A DNA stretch of 64,000 nucleotides from Prochlorococcus marinus CUG1415 (GTDB taxonomy: Bacteria; Cyanobacteriota; Cyanobacteriia; PCC-6307; Cyanobiaceae), in contig NZ_JAAORL010000001.1 in assembly GCF_017696015.1 (NCBI RefSeq), forward strand, positions 248,001 through 312,000, given 5' to 3'. The notes below the pieces were generated by a model. That model saw only the letters and a program-made list of their open reading frames with translations, made no database searches and was not told where the DNA came from. Of the stretch, positions 55,715 to 63,560 are shown piece by piece (position 1 is the first letter of the stretch; each line of letters opens with the position of its first letter). The translations under genes and the position numbers were made by a program.

Positions 55715-55915
55715 TTACTTATGAGCTTCAGATTCCGTTTCTAGGTGTTCTAACGCTTTTTTTAAATTTATCAGTTCATTATTGTTATTAATTATTTCTT
55801 CAAATTTATTTTGAGGCATTCTTAATTTCATACTTCGGTCAAGAATTTCTTTTTCCAATCTCTTTTTATATGAGGAAATAAGTTTCTTTGATAATTTTAA
55901 ATCTTGTTGATCCAA
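55715..55915 (-). CDS. Small conserved-looking coiled-coil protein, function unknown
   Basis: The 66-residue frame begins at a TTG with LDQQDLKLSKKLISSYKKRL (translated first residue read as Met) and continues as a highly charged alpha-helical protein ending ALEHLETESEAHK. Lysine and glutamate dominate, and heptad leucines suggest a short coiled coil. I do not recognise a family. It lies 29 nt upstream of uvrD on the same strand and might be cotranscribed. Short length and TTG start make it less certain than its neighbours. Confidence 0.5.
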   Translation of the reverse strand: MDQQDLKLSKKLISSYKKRLEKEILDRSMKLRMPQNKFEEIINNNNELINLKKALEHLETESEAHK

Positions 55916-56093
55916 AACTTTATTAAAAACGTATTTTTATACTAGCGGAAAAAAATTTTTTATTTGAATTATTTCAACTATCACTTTGGAATGAAATTAT
56001 TAATTAAGAAGCGTTTCGTTAATTTTCAAATTGTATTGTTTTAACTAGTTTTGTACTAATGTTAAAAACTAACTTTAGATTTTTACTTTAGGA

Positions 56094-56606
56094 ATGTCAG
56101 TTTCAAAGAATAATCAACTATTTTCCTCTGATAAGAAATTAAATGATTTAAGCAATATAAAAGAATTTATTAATAGTGCAAACTCGAGATTAGATGCAAT
56201 AACCTCAATAACCAATAATTCACATGCAATTGCAGCTGATGCTGTAACAGCAATGATTTGCGAAAATCAAGATTCAGTTAATTCAAAAATATCTTTCAAT
56301 ACAACTAATAAGATGTCCGTTTGTTTAAGAGATGGAGAAATAATCCTAAGGATTGTTGCTTATCTTTTAATTTCTAATGACGAATCAGTTTTAGCAAAAA
56401 GTTGTTTGAAGGATCTTAAAAATACTTATCTTGCTCTTGGGGTACCTTTAAGAAATGCAAGAAGGGTTGTTGAATTAATGAGAGATGCAACAATCTCTGA
56501 TTTAAATTCAACAGTTAATAATATGAAAGGAAACAAAGGCTTTCTCCCTCAATTAATATCTGAAACAGAGTGTCAATTTGAAAGGATAATTAATCTTTTA
56601 AACTAG
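56094..56606 (+). CDS. cpeB: Degenerate phycoerythrin class III beta subunit
   Basis: CpeB normally carries phycoerythrobilins for light harvesting. The 170-residue protein keeps the globin-like phycobiliprotein fold. C77 in [14 protein letters not shown] corresponds to the universal C82, and C56 in AMICENQ to C61. The partner cysteine C50 is replaced (SHAIAADAV), and the C165 region is deleted, so at most one normal attachment site and part of a doubly linked one remain. No cpeA is present. High-light Prochlorococcus are known to keep only this remnant. It starts at an ATG, and its 3' end overlaps the cpeS-like gene by 17 nt. Confidence 0.95.
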   Translation: MSVSKNNQLFSSDKKLNDLSNIKEFINSANSRLDAITSITNNSHAIAADAVTAMICENQDSVNSKISFNTTNKMSVCLRDGEIILRIVAYLLISNDESVLAKSCLKDLKNTYLALGVPLRNARRVVELMRDATISDLNSTVNNMKGNKGFLPQLISETECQFERIINLLN

Positions 56607-57141
56607 CTAAATTCCTTATCTCTGAAGTATGTGAAGTCTGTATTACTGAGTTATTTTCCAGATTTCTAATAGTAGAAAATCTGGATCTTATGTGAGTGGA
56701 TAAAAAGGAAATTCTTTCTTCGGAAAATGTTGATTTGTAAATGGTTTTAATGTGTAAATTATTTTGTTCATCAACTAAATAATTGGATGATGAAATAAAG
56801 GATTCTGTATAACCTTTATTTCGTAAAACAATTCCTGAATTTTCATCCTTGGGTAAAAATATCAAAATAGTTTCATCTCCCTCACTCATATCATCTTCTT
56901 CCCAATCACTAATAGATTGCCATTTTATAGAAATCGCTATGCTCTCTAGGTTTAAACTTAATTTGTAATTTTTAAAAATTTCATTAACTTTTTTATTGTT
57001 TGAGTTGATATGATTTATGTATATTTTACTAGTTGAGTTTTCAAATTCCTGAAAAGCTAAAGTATGAGTACTTCTTATAGATTTCCACTCTCCTATACTT
57101 TTGTCGATGAATTGATTAATTGTTGTTAGATTCTTCGTCAA
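56590..57141 (-). CDS. cpeS: CpeS/CpcS-type phycobiliprotein lyase
   Basis: CpeS lyases attach bilins to the C82-type cysteine of phycobiliproteins. The 183-residue lipocalin-like protein has [20 protein letters not shown] near 12-31, VAISIKW-type strands ([17 protein letters not shown]) and a C-terminal [18 protein letters not shown], which fit CpeS. It begins at a TTG (57141) that lies inside the end of a 59-residue frame on the same strand. It is encoded opposite cpeB, with the two genes overlapping at their 3' ends, so its retained substrate is probably this cpeB. Confidence 0.85.
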   Translation of the reverse strand: MTKNLTTINQFIDKSIGEWKSIRSTHTLAFQEFENSTSKIYINHINSNNKKVNEIFKNYKLSLNLESIAISIKWQSISDWEEDDMSEGDETILIFLPKDENSGIVLRNKGYTESFISSSNYLVDEQNNLHIKTIYKSTFSEERISFLSTHIRSRFSTIRNLENNSVIQTSHTSEIRNLASLKD

Positions 57142-57295
57142 GTTTATCTTCTACGGAATGATTTTCTGCTTTTTGAATCATTCTTACCATCGAATCCACC
57201 ATTAATCTTTTTGCAGAAGTTACTTTTAATCCAGAAGGAGTGGTTGATATTTGTTCTCCAGGGCGATCATATGAAGTTGGTCTAAATGGAGTCAT
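57116..57295 (-). CDS. 59-residue unknown protein upstream of cpeS
   Basis: Direct translation on the minus strand from ATG 57295 gives [20 protein letters not shown], then a basic amphipathic helix ([20 protein letters not shown]) and an acidic, asparagine-rich tail. The frame overlaps the cpeS start by 26 nt, consistent with translational coupling. It is hydrophilic with no cysteines. I do not recognise it with confidence; the ordered composition and coupling argue for a real gene, perhaps a phycobiliprotein accessory factor. That role is inference. Confidence 0.6.
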   Translation of the reverse strand: MTPFRPTSYDRPGEQISTTPSGLKVTSAKRLMVDSMVRMIQKAENHSVEDKLDEESNNN

Positions 57296-57403
57296 CTAAT
57301 AACTATAAAAATCAATAGAATTCCATTCTTACATGAATTCCTACATTAAATTTTTTTGTTTGCAAAAATGTTATATCTTTTTCTGATGGTAAAAAATTAT
57401 TTC

Positions 57404-57442
57404 TTTAGAAATTTTCGGAAACTTTTTCGTTTCATTTCTAAA
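57404..57442. other. Long two-part hairpin in a divergent intergenic region
   Basis: The 226-nt gap 57296-57521 has no frame. TTTAGAAAT (57404-57412) pairs with ATTTCTAAA (57434-57442), and inside it GAAAC (57418-57422) pairs with GTTTC (57429-57433) around a six-base loop, leaving a 5-nt bulge. That makes 14 pairs in a 39-nt span. No clear promoter or terminator tract accompanies it. Confidence 0.5.
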
Positions 57443-57521
57443 ATAATAGCTTAAATTGTTATGCTGACTGTACATCTAAAAATTAGTTATCTTAATACTG
57501 ATTCTCAGAAATAGAATTATT

Positions 57522-57947
57522 ATGAAAAACTTTGGAAATAATGATTGTCAATCAATATTCTCTCAAAAATTAATTTTTATAATAAGCTTTTTTTTTATAA
57601 TCTTTATTAGTACTAACACAAAGCAAGTCTTTGCATTATCTCCAGAATGGGTTGGAGTACCTAAGACCAATTATGGAGAGCAATTATGGGATAAAAAAAG
57701 TCTGCAAAGAAATAGAGATGGTTCTGTAAGGGTAATAAGTAAATTTATTCCAAAAAACAAAAGTGAAATTACTCAGGATATTATGTACACAATGGATATT
57801 AATTGCTTTGAGAAATCTTTTAGAGATGTAGCTGTAGGCACTGATCAATTAAATAATTCTTTAAATAATAATTCGGATTGGCAAGATCCAAATGGTGATC
57901 AACTTATACTTGGTGTAATTGGTCAAGTTTGTAATTATAAGGATTGA
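57522..57947 (+). CDS. Secreted protein of unknown function
   Basis: The 141-residue protein has a signal peptide, with charged start, hydrophobic core (KLIFIISFFFIIFISTN, about 16-33) and cleavage plausible after VFA at 38. The mature part begins LSPEWVGVPKTNYGEQLWDK and carries two cysteines, in DINCFEKSFRD and GQVCNYKD, which could pair in an oxidising compartment. It would be periplasmic or lumenal. No characterised family is recognised. It converges on the TVP38 gene across 76 nt, which hold nothing notable. Confidence 0.75.
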   Translation: MKNFGNNDCQSIFSQKLIFIISFFFIIFISTNTKQVFALSPEWVGVPKTNYGEQLWDKKSLQRNRDGSVRVISKFIPKNKSEITQDIMYTMDINCFEKSFRDVAVGTDQLNNSLNNNSDWQDPNGDQLILGVIGQVCNYKD

Positions 57948-58023
57948 CTAGGAATTCAAATAGGTTGTAAATAAATGAAAATTTTCTGAAAATATTTTTT
58001 TCAGAAATTACTACTTTATTAAA

Positions 58024-58692
58024 TTATTGAGATCTTCTTTTTTTTCTTACACCTTGGAAAATAGCAAAAGCAAAAGCTATTAGAAGAGGAATTACTAGAT
58101 AAATTTGCTTACCAATTTCAGCGCCTACCGCAACTAAAATGGAGTCTGATATTAACAAACTAATTATTAATGCGGGGGTAAAAGTCCTCCATCTTGTTCC
58201 TCCTAAACCTATGGAGTAACTTAAAAAATCAAATAATCCTGTCATAAGAAGTCCTGTCATTAAAAAGAAATTCTCTTCTAGTTGATAACGGTTAAATTTT
58301 TCTAGACGTTGCATAGGCTTTTTGCCTACTAAACGTTCAACAGGAATTCTTCCGTAGTTCCGAGCTATAAAAAATGCTAGTTGACAACAAATTAGGTCTG
58401 ATAAAACGATTGTTATATAGCCTTGTTTGAATCCAAAAACTCCTCCTGCTATAAGAGAAAAGATAGAACTTGGTAAAGCTGGAAAAATTATACTTATCCC
58501 TCTTGCTAGAAAAATTATGAATGGCCCCCAAATACCAGCTTTGTCTACAAATAATTTGATTTGATCTTCGTATGTTATCAACAGATAACTTACTAGACCC
58601 ACTATGAGAGCCAGTAAACAAATTATTAAGAAAGTATATTTGTATATTGGTTTAATACTACTAATTTTTTTTTCTAATGAGTTGATATTCAT
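58024..58692 (-). CDS. TVP38/TMEM64 (VTT-domain) membrane protein
   Basis: The 222-residue protein has about five or six membrane segments: an N-terminal helix (YTFLIICLLALIVGLVSYLL), then PFIIFLARGISIIFPALPSS, the family core SLIAGGVFGFKQGYITIVLS and LICCQLAFFIARNYGR, with hydrophobic helices to the C-terminus. VTT-domain proteins act in membrane lipid scrambling or transport; the cyanobacterial role is undefined. It starts at an ATG. The 181 nt between it and tRNA-Phe are AT-rich with no frame; a terminator sits at the far end. Confidence 0.9.
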   Translation of the reverse strand: MNINSLEKKISSIKPIYKYTFLIICLLALIVGLVSYLLITYEDQIKLFVDKAGIWGPFIIFLARGISIIFPALPSSIFSLIAGGVFGFKQGYITIVLSDLICCQLAFFIARNYGRIPVERLVGKKPMQRLEKFNRYQLEENFFLMTGLLMTGLFDFLSYSIGLGGTRWRTFTPALIISLLISDSILVAVGAEIGKQIYLVIPLLIAFAFAIFQGVRKKRRSQ

Positions 58693-58840
58693 TTTGAAGA
58701 TTTTTGACTTTTTTGTTTGAAAAATTTAATTTGAGTATAAGTTTTTTTCTATGAAGGATAGATTATTAAAAAGTAATATGAAAAATTTACAATATTTATA
58801 AAAAATTTAATACTGAAAAGTCTTAGACAATTTTAAAAAA

Positions 58841-58866
58841 GAAAAAACCCTATTCAAAGAAAGGGT
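58841..58866 (-). terminator. Terminator after tRNA-Phe
   Basis: On the minus strand ACCCT (58866-58862) pairs with AGGGT (58851-58847) over a 10-nt loop and is followed by TTTTTT. The stem starts 7 nt past the tRNA discriminator. It is short but well placed. Confidence 0.6.
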
Positions 58867-58873
58867 AAAAAGG

Positions 58874-58946
58874 TGCCAGGACCCAGATTTGAACTGGGGA
58901 CACGGCGATTTTCAGTCGCCTGCTCTACCAACTGAGCTATCCCGGC
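58874..58946 (-). tRNA. tRNA-Phe (anticodon GAA)
   Basis: The minus strand gives a complete 73-nt cloverleaf: acceptor GCCGGGA/TCCTGGC with one G-T pair, D arm GCTCAGTTGGTAGAGC, anticodon stem GGCGA/TCGCC with loop CTGAAAA, and T arm CCCAGTTCAAATCTGGG. The discriminator is A and CCA is not encoded in full. Confidence 0.97.
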
Positions 58947-59035
58947 TCTAACCTATATACTCTAAATTAAGATGTGTAGTTTGTGAAACCCTTTTAATTA
59001 AAAATTTTATATCTTTATCAAATATCCAAAAATTA

Positions 59036-60265
59036 TTATTTTGAATTAATCGCTAATAAGGCAGTACCAAAAGAAGTGGTTTTATTACATGAAACTATTG
59101 GTATATTTATAATTTTTTCTCTTATTTTTCTCCACTGAGGGTTTTTTGAACCTCCACCAATAGTAATAATTTTTTTGGGAAGTGAACCTGTTAGTTTGCC
59201 TAGTTTTTCCCATCCTTTTAATTCGATCTTAGCTAGCCCCTCAAATAATGCATGTAAATAAAGTGAGTCGCTTACTGGCCTAGGACCAAGTATCGGCTCT
59301 AAATTAGAATTATTAATAGGAAATCTCTCTCCTTGACTATTTAGAGGTAAAAGATCCAAAGAAGTGTTTTTCGATGGATTAATTTGTCGACTGAGTTCCT
59401 TTATTTCTAAATCAGAAAAGAACTTAGACAAGATACCGCATCCCGCATTTGATGCTCCTCCACATATCCAATCGCCGTTTACTCTATGGGTTGTAATTCC
59501 CTGTTTTTTTATAGGTTTATCAATAATTTTCTTAACCACAATTGTTGTTCCTAAAACTGTGAGACCATCTTCTTTATCTAAACCTGCAGCTATTAAACTT
59601 GCATTCGAGTCAGTGGTGCCTGAGATTAATATTAATTTCTTATTCAAGTTAAATCTCTCCGCCAAATCAAAATTTACTTGTCCAATAATTTTTCCACTTT
59701 TTACTATATGAGGTAGGCATTTTTGCCATGAAGTATTGAGATAGCTTTTTGGCCACGATTCTTTTTTTAGATCCCAACCAAGTTTTAGATTATTACCTTC
59801 TTCTCCATAAGTCCAATCTTTTAAAAACCAACCAGTGATCCAATCAGATTGATGTCTTAAAAGTATATTTGTCCCATATTTATCTATTAGTTTTAATGCT
59901 TTGGCAAGACTACTGTATGGAGTACGTAGATGACCTTCTCCAGAAGTTAAAGATTCAAGAAGGATCTTATTTTCATTACATGCTTGGTCATAAGGTATTG
60001 CTTCTCCTATCGGCTCTCCTTGCAAATTGGATGCTGTTAAAGTTCCTGAGGTGCCGGAGATAGCCAATTTATTAAGGTTGATTTTTACCTCAATAGGTAA
60101 ACTAACTAAGAGATTTTCACAAGAATTGATCCAAGAATTTTGATTTTTAAAGCTGTATGAATAAGGTACTGAATTTGAATATACTAATTTCTTATGAAGA
60201 TTAATTATTGATATTCTTGCACCACTGGTTCCAAAATCTAACCCTCCATAAAAATTATCAGGCAT
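59036..60265 (-). CDS. FGGY-family sugar kinase (ribulokinase/xylulokinase-like)
   Basis: The 409-residue kinase has the FGGY fold: YGGLDFGTSGARISII near 6-21 with the first phosphate loop, ISGTSGTLTASN, the catalytic aspartate in SGTTDSNASLIAAGLDK, GLTVLGTTIVVKK, and an adenosine-binding IITIGGGSKNPQWRK. It is shorter than E. coli xylulokinase and resembles the Synechococcus/Arabidopsis group reported to phosphorylate D-ribulose, an assignment made from memory. It starts at an ATG 12 nt downstream of metK and is probably cotranscribed. Confidence 0.88.
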   Translation of the reverse strand: MPDNFYGGLDFGTSGARISIINLHKKLVYSNSVPYSYSFKNQNSWINSCENLLVSLPIEVKINLNKLAISGTSGTLTASNLQGEPIGEAIPYDQACNENKILLESLTSGEGHLRTPYSSLAKALKLIDKYGTNILLRHQSDWITGWFLKDWTYGEEGNNLKLGWDLKKESWPKSYLNTSWQKCLPHIVKSGKIIGQVNFDLAERFNLNKKLILISGTTDSNASLIAAGLDKEDGLTVLGTTIVVKKIIDKPIKKQGITTHRVNGDWICGGASNAGCGILSKFFSDLEIKELSRQINPSKNTSLDLLPLNSQGERFPINNSNLEPILGPRPVSDSLYLHALFEGLAKIELKGWEKLGKLTGSLPKKIITIGGGSKNPQWRKIREKIINIPIVSCNKTTSFGTALLAINSK

Positions 60266-60277
60266 AGAAAAAATATT

Positions 60278-61525
60278 TTATAAAAAGATTTTGGCAGCCG
60301 CTGCTAATTGGGCTGCTTTTTCTTCTACGTTTTCCCAAGGGAGCTGAAGATCTCTTCTTCCAAAATGTCCATAGGATGCAGTCTTTCTAAAAAATTTACC
60401 TCCCATTTTTTTGGGTAGATTTCTTAAGTTAAATTCTTTTATTATTGCTGCGGGCCTTAAATCAAAGTGCTCTTTAATTAGCTCAGTCAAACTAGCTTGT
60501 GAAATAATACCTGTATCAAAAGTTTCCACGAGAATGGAAATTGGTTTTGCTACTCCAATTGCATAACTTAATTGTACTTCTGCTTTTTTTGCCAATTTTG
60601 CTTTAACTATGCTTTTAGCTACATAACGTGCTGCATAAGCGGCTGATCTATCTACTTTTGTGGGATCTTTACCAGAAAATGCCCCTCCTCCGTGTCTTGC
60701 ATATCCACCATAAGTATCTACAATAATTTTTCTGCCAGTGAGTCCCGCATCTCCTTGAGGCCCTCCTACGACAAATTTTCCCGTAGGGTTTACTAGAAAT
60801 CTTGTTTTGCTAATATTTGGTTTAATTTCTAAATCTTCAGTAGCAGGAATTACAACATGCTTCCATAAATCTTCTTTTATTCTTTGACGAATTTCTTCTT
60901 CATTTGTTATTCCATCAATCTCAGGATTATGTTGAGTTGAAATTAAAATCGTATTAATAGAAACTGGTAACCCTTTTTCGTAATCAATGCTTACTTGAGT
61001 TTTACCATCAGGGAGTAGATAATTAAGGACTTCTTCATGCCTCACTTTGGCAAGTTGAATAGCTAATCTATGTGCCAAGCTAATCGGTAAGGGCATTAAT
61101 TCAGGCGTCTCATCGCATGCATAGCCGAACATTATGCCTTGATCACCAGCTCCGGTATTATCTTCCAAATCATCGTTAACATCTTCTGCGTCGTTTACTC
61201 CTTGTGAAATATCTGGTGATTGCTCGTCAAGTGCTACTAAAACAGCACAACTATTTGCGTCAAAACCACCTGCTCTATAGCCTTCATATCCAATTTCTTT
61301 AATTACATTTCTCACAAGTTTTATGTAATCGACTTTTGCTTTTGAAGTTATTTCTCCAGTAAGTAAACAAAGACCAGTATTAACAACAGTTTCGCATGCA
61401 ACTCTGCTTTCTGGATCTTCTGTCAATAAAGCATCTAAAACAGCGTCACTAATTTGATCACATATTTTGTCAGGATGACCTTCAGTTACAGATTCTGAGG
61501 TAAAAATGAAATCACTCATTGACAA
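60278..61525 (-). CDS. metK: S-adenosylmethionine synthetase
   Basis: MetK makes SAM from methionine and ATP. The 415-residue protein has [20 protein letters not shown], the [15 protein letters not shown] motif, the P-loop-like [20 protein letters not shown] and a C-terminal [11 protein letters not shown]. Length is normal. It starts at an ATG. I searched the 131-nt gap before rpsA for a SAM riboswitch and found none; only a 10-bp palindrome (61597-61606) stands out. The FGGY kinase follows 12 nt later. Confidence 0.98.
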   Translation of the reverse strand: MSMSDFIFTSESVTEGHPDKICDQISDAVLDALLTEDPESRVACETVVNTGLCLLTGEITSKAKVDYIKLVRNVIKEIGYEGYRAGGFDANSCAVLVALDEQSPDISQGVNDAEDVNDDLEDNTGAGDQGIMFGYACDETPELMPLPISLAHRLAIQLAKVRHEEVLNYLLPDGKTQVSIDYEKGLPVSINTILISTQHNPEIDGITNEEEIRQRIKEDLWKHVVIPATEDLEIKPNISKTRFLVNPTGKFVVGGPQGDAGLTGRKIIVDTYGGYARHGGGAFSGKDPTKVDRSAAYAARYVAKSIVKAKLAKKAEVQLSYAIGVAKPISILVETFDTGIISQASLTELIKEHFDLRPAAIIKEFNLRNLPKKMGGKFFRKTASYGHFGRRDLQLPWENVEEKAAQLAAAAKIFL

Positions 61526-61656
61526 ATTATTTTGAAATTAGTCTTTATCCTAAATTAGACTATCGTTAGAAATCAATTATTGTAAATTAAAAAATACTTG
61601 TACAAGAATAATTAGGCTTAAGTTCAGATATTCATGCACAAAATAGATGAGTGAAT

Positions 61657-62748
61657 TTATACTGTTTCAGATGAGGCTGTGGGCATCTCTTCGTTATCGT
61701 CAGTTTGTTCAAATAACATTTGTTTGTATTTCGCAGCCATTTCTTCAGCTTTACTAAAAACTTTTTGAGGGTCAGTTAGCATATCGCCTGGTTCAGGTTC
61801 AAGTGCTTTAGTAGATAATGAAATTCGTCCTCTTTCTGAATCAAGATCAATTATCATAACTTTCATTTCATCATTAACATTTAATATATTATGAGGAGTC
61901 TCGATATGTTCATGACTGATCTCAGAAATGTGCAATAGACCACTAACTCCTCCAATATCAATAAAAGCCCCATAAGGTTTAATACCTTTAACAGAACCTA
62001 CAACAACTTCACCAACCTCAAGTCTATTCATTTTTTTCTCAACTAAAGCTCTTCTATGACTAAGTACTAATCTGTTTCTTTCTTCATCAACTTCAAGAAA
62101 TTTTAAAGGTAAGTATTCACCTTCTAAGTCATCTTTAATTCTTCGAGCACTTATATGAGAACCGGGGATGAAACCTCTTAAGCCTTCTACCCTTACAAGA
62201 GCACCACCTCTGTTTGTTGCGAAAACTTCGGAATATATAGTGGCATCTTCTTTTTGCAGTTGTCTAACTCTTTCCCATGCTCTTTGATATTCAATCCTTC
62301 TAATAGAAAGTGCTAATTGGCCATCTTCATTTTCTTCACTCATTATGAAAAATTCTCTGCTTTCTGAAGGTTGTAAAACCTCATTTAGTCCTTCAACTCT
62401 ATTTATTGAAACCTCCTGAACAGGCATAAAAGCAGCTGTTTTTGCACCTATATCTATCATGGCTCCTTTGGGTTCTAGAGCAAAAACTGTACCTTTTACT
62501 AGATCGCCAGGCTTAAAGTTATAATCATACTTACCCAAAAGGGATGCAAATTCTTCTTGTGTGAAACCTGCATTATCAAAATCCGCATTTGTTCTGCTGG
62601 AAGAAGAATCTGCTGAAGGAATGTCGTTCTTTTCGAATGATAAATCTTCCGCATTATGGGATGCTGAATTATTATCTAATTCAGACGAATTTTGAATTTC
62701 TTTATCTTCAGAAATTTCTTTAATAGTTTGGGAAGAAGTTTCGTTCAT
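61657..62748 (-). CDS. rpsA: 30S ribosomal protein S1
   Basis: S1 unwinds and recruits mRNA on the 30S subunit, important in cyanobacteria where Shine-Dalgarno signals are weak. The 363-residue protein has an acidic Ser-rich N-terminus (about 1-65) and three S1/OB domains: FKPGDLVKGTVFALEPKGAM, a middle VFATNRGGALVRVEGLRGFI, and VGEVVVGSVKGIKPYGAFID. E. coli S1 has six; three is the cyanobacterial/plastid form. It begins at an ATG after a structured leader. metK lies 131 nt downstream. Confidence 0.97.
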   Translation of the reverse strand: MNETSSQTIKEISEDKEIQNSSELDNNSASHNAEDLSFEKNDIPSADSSSSRTNADFDNAGFTQEEFASLLGKYDYNFKPGDLVKGTVFALEPKGAMIDIGAKTAAFMPVQEVSINRVEGLNEVLQPSESREFFIMSEENEDGQLALSIRRIEYQRAWERVRQLQKEDATIYSEVFATNRGGALVRVEGLRGFIPGSHISARRIKDDLEGEYLPLKFLEVDEERNRLVLSHRRALVEKKMNRLEVGEVVVGSVKGIKPYGAFIDIGGVSGLLHISEISHEHIETPHNILNVNDEMKVMIIDLDSERGRISLSTKALEPEPGDMLTDPQKVFSKAEEMAAKYKQMLFEQTDDNEEMPTASSETV

Positions 62749-62762
62749 TTTTTACAACGCAG

Positions 62763-62813
62763 ACTACCTAAGGTAGTTAGAAAGGAATGCTACTAGCCTG
62801 CAAACCAATAGCA
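62763..62813 (-). promoter_or_regulatory. Structured leader of rpsA
   Basis: Just upstream of the rpsA ATG are two hairpin candidates. ACTACCT (62763-62769) and AGGTAGT (62771-62777) form a perfect 7-bp dyad with one central base. TGCTA (62788-62792) and TAGCA (62809-62813) can pair around a 16-nt loop. S1 autoregulates its own mRNA through leader structure in other bacteria; the same here is inference. Confidence 0.45.
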
Positions 62814-62858
62814 GAAAACATTTGTGTTATGTATTCTACACTTTAATGATGCTTAATT

Positions 62859-63338
62859 TTATAAAATTGAAGCTAATTTATTTTTTGAACTTCCTTTTAG
62901 AGATTCCAGAGTAGAGATAAAATCTTTTACCCCATTAAATTTTCTGTAAACTGAGGCATATCTTATATAAGCAACTTCGTTTTCTTTCCTAAGGCTTTTA
63001 AGTATCAACTCTCCAATTTGTGAAGATTTAATATCTTTATTAGAATTTTGTATGATTTGTGATTCAATTCCATCTACAAAATTAATTATTGCTTCACTAG
63101 TGAAATTAGTCTTTTCGCAAGCTCTTGATATACCAGAAAATAATTTTTGTTTATCAAATAATTCTCTACCCCCATCTTTTTTAATAACTGAAATTGGCAT
63201 TGTTTCAACTCTTTCATAAGTGGTAAATCTGTAGCTGCAATTTAGACACTCTCTTCTTCTTCTAACACTTTTCCCACTATCAGCAGCTCTTGATTCCAAA
63301 ACTCTGCTATCCGTATTTTGACAGGTTGGACACTGCAT
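62859..63338 (-). CDS. nrdR: Transcriptional repressor NrdR
   Basis: NrdR represses ribonucleotide reductase genes in response to nucleotide status. The 159-residue protein starts [20 protein letters not shown], with a zinc ribbon closed by [19 protein letters not shown], followed by the ATP-cone domain ([20 protein letters not shown]). It starts at an ATG 63 nt from the terminator of psbT. No NrdR box pair was recognised within the window. Confidence 0.97.
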   Translation of the reverse strand: MQCPTCQNTDSRVLESRAADSGKSVRRRRECLNCSYRFTTYERVETMPISVIKKDGGRELFDKQKLFSGISRACEKTNFTSEAIINFVDGIESQIIQNSNKDIKSSQIGELILKSLRKENEVAYIRYASVYRKFNGVKDFISTLESLKGSSKNKLASIL

Positions 63339-63402
63339 ATAGCGAAATAAGAAAATCTGTAACCCTAATACTAGATTAATATCACACTTATGAAAAGTAG
63401 AT

Positions 63403-63432
63403 AAAAAAAAACCCTCTTAGAAAGAGGGTTTT
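63403..63432 (-). terminator. Rho-independent terminator of the psbB-psbT operon
   Basis: On the minus strand AAAACCCTCTT (63432-63422) and AAGAGGGTTTT (63418-63408) form an 11-bp stem with a 3-nt loop, followed by T residues from 63410 down to 63403. It lies 6 nt past the psbT stop. Confidence 0.92.
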
Positions 63433-63438
63433 AAAATT

Positions 63439-63537
63439 TTATTTTTTATCAAATTTAGGGGGATCTCTAAAAGCGATAGCAAAAAATAAAGTAACAACTG
63501 CAAGAGTTAAAATAAGAACGTAAGCAAAAGCTTCCAT
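63439..63537 (-). CDS. psbT: Photosystem II protein PsbT
   Basis: This 32-residue frame was found by translation: [20 protein letters not shown] followed by [13 protein letters not shown] single membrane helix and RDPP are diagnostic of PsbT, which sits at the dimer interface near D1. It follows psbB by 23 nt, the universal psbB-psbT order, and is followed by a strong terminator. Confidence 0.98.
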   Translation of the reverse strand: MEAFAYVLILTLAVVTLFFAIAFRDPPKFDKK

Positions 63538-63560
63538 GAGAATAAATAATAAAGTTTAGT

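Noticed and set aside
61526-61656. SAM riboswitch upstream of metK
   Set aside because: The gap is short and I see no conserved SAM-I, SAM-II or SAM-V core; only a simple palindrome at 61597-61606.
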